Shown piece after piece: positions 61,579 to 64,000 of a DNA stretch of 64,000 bases. A program made the translations under genes and the position numbers. Numbering within the stretch: the first letter of the stretch is position 1; each line of letters begins with the position of its first letter. Origin of the DNA: an uncultured Pelagibacteraceae bacterium (lineage in GTDB: Bacteria; Pseudomonadota; Alphaproteobacteria; Pelagibacterales; Pelagibacteraceae); assembly GCA_902628495.1 (NCBI GenBank), contig CACONH010000001.1, forward strand, positions 62,001 to 126,000. Reading direction: 5' to 3'. Below the pieces are notes generated by a model. That model was not told the DNA's origin. It saw only the letters and a list, made by a program, of their open reading frames with translations, and made no database searches.

Positions 61579-61971
61579 TTAACTCATATAAAGTGGTTTA
61601 ATCAATTTTTTTATTAATTTACCTTTTTTTAATAATTCAAAAACTCTTGAATAGTCATATTTTTCAACATCTTTTGAAGAAAATCCATAAATTTTGAATT
61701 TATATATTAAGTTTAGAGCTTTTAAAGTCGATATTGAGGTTCTGATACTTGAATATTTACCTGGTCCTAAATTTACCATAACTTTTTCAACTAATTCAAA
61801 ATTAACCTTCTTTTTATCTAAAAATTTGAACAAAAGCATAGCAAACTTGTCAAAGTTTTTTCTACTGTTATCATATTCGTTAGTATAAGTTTTATTCTTA
61901 TCTATGATTTTGAAAATAATTTTTTCATTTGCTGCGTCTATTATTAAATTTTTTTTGATTTTGTTTTTCAT
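61579..61971 (-). CDS. tsaB: Shortened TsaB-like protein (t6A synthesis)
   Basis: TsaB is the scaffold partner of TsaD in tRNA t6A37 synthesis. Only 130 residues are present against about 200-230 usually. The conserved first strand LIIDAANEKIIFKIID (about 9-24) and the signature VNLGPGKYSSIRTSISTLKALNL (about 67-89, equivalent to GPGSFTGLR) are kept. The C-terminal half is missing or reduced to KLIKKLIKPLYM. Position before fur-miaB is standard for tsaB, which supports the call; rimI, often between tsaB and fur, is absent. The start overlaps the divergent deacetylase frame by 68 bp. Confidence 0.75.
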   Translation of the reverse strand: MKNKIKKNLIIDAANEKIIFKIIDKNKTYTNEYDNSRKNFDKFAMLLFKFLDKKKVNFELVEKVMVNLGPGKYSSIRTSISTLKALNLIYKFKIYGFSSKDVEKYDYSRVFELLKKGKLIKKLIKPLYMS

Positions 61972-62962
61972 AAATAGTTCAGCTCATGCAGAAAAAAATA
62001 TTAAATATTTTCCTAATGACCATGGTGTTATATCTATTATGTACCATAGATTTAATGAAAATAAATATCCATCGACAAATATTAAAATAGATGTTTTTGA
62101 AAAGCAACTCGAACTAATTGAGAAAAATAATATAGAATATTATGATCCATCTATGTTCGATAATGAATTTAATAATCCAAAGAAAAATAAAAAAATCTTA
62201 ATAACTGTGGATGATGCGTTTACATCCTTTTATGATAATGCATGGCCAATTCTTAAGAAAAAAAAGATACCATTTATATTATTTGTCTCTACAGAACCGG
62301 TAGGAAAGCCTGGATACATGAACTGGGACCAAATTAAAGAGGTATCAAGTTATGATTTTGCATTTATAGGTAATCATTCACATACTCATGAATATTTGTT
62401 GGATTTTTCATACGATGAGTTCGAAAGAGATATTAAAAATTCTATAAAAATTTTTGAGGAAAAATTGGGATATAACCCAATTTTTTTTTCCTACCCATTT
62501 GGAGAATTTAATTTAAAGCAAACAGAATTTATTAAAGGTAATTTTAAATATGGTTTTGGTCAACATTCTGGGGTAATTGATTTAACTAAAAATCGTTTTG
62601 AGCTACCTAGATTTCCAATAAATGAAAAATATGGCGAATTAGAAAGATTTGATTTTATTCTAAAATTATTTCCAATTGCATATAAAAATTTAAAACCTAG
62701 TGATAAATTTATAAGTAAAGATCAAAATCCTCCAACTATTGAGATTGAATTTTTTAAGGAACAAAAAAATATCCAAAAAATTAATTGTTTTTCAAACGAA
62801 GGAAATGAATGGAGAAATTCAATCATGAAATTTGAGGATAATATTCTCAAAATTGACTTTAGAGAAAAATTTACATTCAGGAGAGGTAGAATAAATTGCT
62901 CACTTAATGATGGAGATATTTGGAGATGGTTAGGTATTCAAATGTCAATTGAAGTAAATTAG
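61904..62962 (+). CDS. Exported polysaccharide deacetylase family protein
   Basis: A 352-residue protein with a signal peptide or anchor (about 5-29, ending SSAHAE). The NodB-homology core has VISIMYHRFN (about 42-51), the Asp-Asp motif ILITVDDAF (about 97-105), the metal-binding GNHSHTHEY (about 155-163, HxxxH type) and SYPFGEFN near 193. A C-terminal beta-rich region of about 90 residues has no recognised domain. The chosen ATG lies inside the 5' end of divergent tsaB; a downstream TTG near 61948 would shorten the overlap but also the signal. It may act on peptidoglycan or an exopolysaccharide. It is convergent with a glucosaminidase gene. Confidence 0.83.
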   Translation: MILKIIFSFAASIIKFFLILFFINSSAHAEKNIKYFPNDHGVISIMYHRFNENKYPSTNIKIDVFEKQLELIEKNNIEYYDPSMFDNEFNNPKKNKKILITVDDAFTSFYDNAWPILKKKKIPFILFVSTEPVGKPGYMNWDQIKEVSSYDFAFIGNHSHTHEYLLDFSYDEFERDIKNSIKIFEEKLGYNPIFFSYPFGEFNLKQTEFIKGNFKYGFGQHSGVIDLTKNRFELPRFPINEKYGELERFDFILKLFPIAYKNLKPSDKFISKDQNPPTIEIEFFKEQKNIQKINCFSNEGNEWRNSIMKFEDNILKIDFREKFTFRRGRINCSLNDGDIWRWLGIQMSIEVN

Positions 62963-64000
62963 ATCAAATTTTTGTATTTAACACTAAGAGGCATTAATTT
63001 TACATCATCAAAATCTTTTAAAGAATTCTGATTTATAATTTGTTTAAGTATTTTAGTGTACTCTTTGCCTGTCTCAGCGTAATTATCTAATTGATCAGCG
63101 AGCAATAAACTATCAAGAGATGCACTGTCATCTCTCAATTGAGCCCTTAATTGTCTAAAATTTTTGTAACTTGAATGAGTGTTTAAATTTCTTTGATAAG
63201 CTCTTACAGATGCTTTTAACACTCTAAATTTCATTACTTTATGCTTAGTGTCACTGTCAGCACCGGCAGGTTTAATACCATCTCCAGACCATGTCCATTG
63301 ACCAAACAGTGCGTTTCCTTCAAGAGCGAACCTAGATGTTCCCCACCCAGTTTCTTTTGCTGCTTGAGCTATAGCTAATGAGACAGGAACAATATCCATT
63401 CGCACTTTTAAAGTGGGTATATCCTTATTTAAAACTCCATATTGTCTAAATTTTCGATTTAACCAATTTATTTCTTTTTTTGAATTTTTATTTTTGTTTA
63501 AAATACTAAACAGTTTTTTTCTATCTAACAAAATTAAATTATTTTCCTCTAATATAAGTGGCAAAATAATTTGAATAAATAAGCTTTTCCTTTTTTTTGA
63601 ACTTTCGATCTGCTTGATTTCATTTGGTAAAAGTGAAAGCCTTATTGGTTTAACCTTTTTACTTTTTCTTACTTCACTTAATGAATAGTTAGTATCCTCA
63701 AAAAGTTGTTCTATTGTAGATGCGCTAAGCCGAACGGTGTCTTCAGGCAAATCCTCAAATTTAAAAACATCCTCCAAAATATTTGATAAATCTAGCCCCT
63801 CATCTATCTTTGAATTATTTTCTAACTCCCCACCTTCTAAAATCTTTTTAAATTTTTTATTTGAGTCATTAATTTTAAAATTTTTGGCAACCTGCGGACT
63901 CATATCTGATAACAATGGCATTATAGTAGAAATTACAATTATAAATAAACTGGATAGTCCTGTTAAATATAAAGTTTTAAATTTTTCAAAACCAAATTTA
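62959..64000 (-). CDS. Bax-type glucosaminidase, 5' end beyond the window
   Basis: A putative N-acetylglucosaminidase acting on peptidoglycan. From the first internal ATG (63921) it has 320 residues, but the frame stays open to base 64000. The extra upstream codons read as a hydrophobic anchor (LYLTGLSSLFIIVISTI), so the true start is outside the window. The catalytic domain has SLAIAQAAKETGWGTSRFA (Glu near 191) and GNALFGQWTWSGDG, as in the E. coli Bax / Bacillus LytD family. The middle is Lys/Glu-rich. It overlaps the deacetylase gene tail-to-tail by 4 bp. Confidence 0.85.
   Translation of the reverse strand, partial: KFGFEKFKTLYLTGLSSLFIIVISTIMPLLSDMSPQVAKNFKINDSNKKFKKILEGGELENNSKIDEGLDLSNILEDVFKFEDLPEDTVRLSASTIEQLFEDTNYSLSEVRKSKKVKPIRLSLLPNEIKQIESSKKRKSLFIQIILPLILEENNLILLDRKKLFSILNKNKNSKKEINWLNRKFRQYGVLNKDIPTLKVRMDIVPVSLAIAQAAKETGWGTSRFALEGNALFGQWTWSGDGIKPAGADSDTKHKVMKFRVLKASVRAYQRNLNTHSSYKNFRQLRAQLRDDSASLDSLLLADQLDNYAETGKEYTKILKQIINQNSLKDFDDVKLMPLSVKYKNLI

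Overview
The window reads as a streamlined, very AT-rich chromosome segment from the SAR11 clade (Pelagibacterales, Alphaproteobacteria). The signs are lysine/asparagine/isoleucine-rich proteins, intergenic gaps of a few bases, many 1-4 nt start/stop overlaps (ATGA, TAATG), several TTG/GTG starts, and gene neighbourhoods typical of Alphaproteobacteria: irr-fabA-fabB-fabI; tlpA/argH-lipoprotein-lysA; mutM/ubiE-ubiB-coaBC-dut beside rpsT-dnaA; tsaB-fur-miaB-phoH-ybeY-lnt-metK; nusA-infB-rbfA-rpsO-pnp. I see no prophage, transposase, CRISPR array or rRNA. No gene-free stretch reaches 300 bases.

Layout. 1-3.7 kb: infC, thrS and a glycosyltransferase (minus strand). 3.7-13 kb: an alpha/beta hydrolase, an SDR protein, gltB-gltD (ammonium assimilation), uppP and an EamA transporter. 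13-18.3 kb: pyruvate dehydrogenase E2 and E1 with an unusual domain arrangement, then a thiolase. 18.4-24 kb: tRNA-Arg, a thioesterase, a racemase, then an operon of Suv3-like helicase, TerB-like protein, 7Fe ferredoxin and CarD regulator, closed by a strong terminator. A 23-residue, almost purely Lys/Arg/Ala protein faces it. 24-33 kb: acyl-CoA synthetase, tRNA-Leu, a VTT-domain membrane protein, dsbB, coq7, HNH nuclease, esterase, HIG1 protein, TlpA-like protein, argH, a small lipoprotein, lysA and plsC. 33-42 kb: dnaN, dnaA, rpsT and mutM on minus; ubiE, ubiB, coaBC, dut, a MoeB/ThiF protein and an SH3 protein on plus. 42-47 kb: a 2OG/Fe(II) hydroxylase gene, irr and fabA-fabB-fabI, with three Irr-box-like palindromes, then sodB. 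47-49.2 kb: a trypsin-like lipoprotein gene bracketed by two identical 27-bp hairpin-forming repeats, plus two small genes. 49.2-56.9 kb: the nusA-infB-rbfA-rpsO-pnp transcription/translation operon and metK. 56.9-64 kb: lnt, ybeY, phoH, miaB, fur, a shortened tsaB, a polysaccharide deacetylase and a Bax-type glucosaminidase that runs off the right edge.

Most genes are core housekeeping. The parts most worth a second look are: the lipoyl domain moved from pyruvate dehydrogenase E2 to the N-terminus of E1; the Irr-box cluster around irr; an intrinsic terminator abutting the nusA Shine-Dalgarno sequence; the paired 27-bp repeats; the CarD protein with a histone-like basic head; and several conserved-looking tiny genes (23, 38, 50 and 63 residues). 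Everything rests on reading the sequence; no database search was possible.
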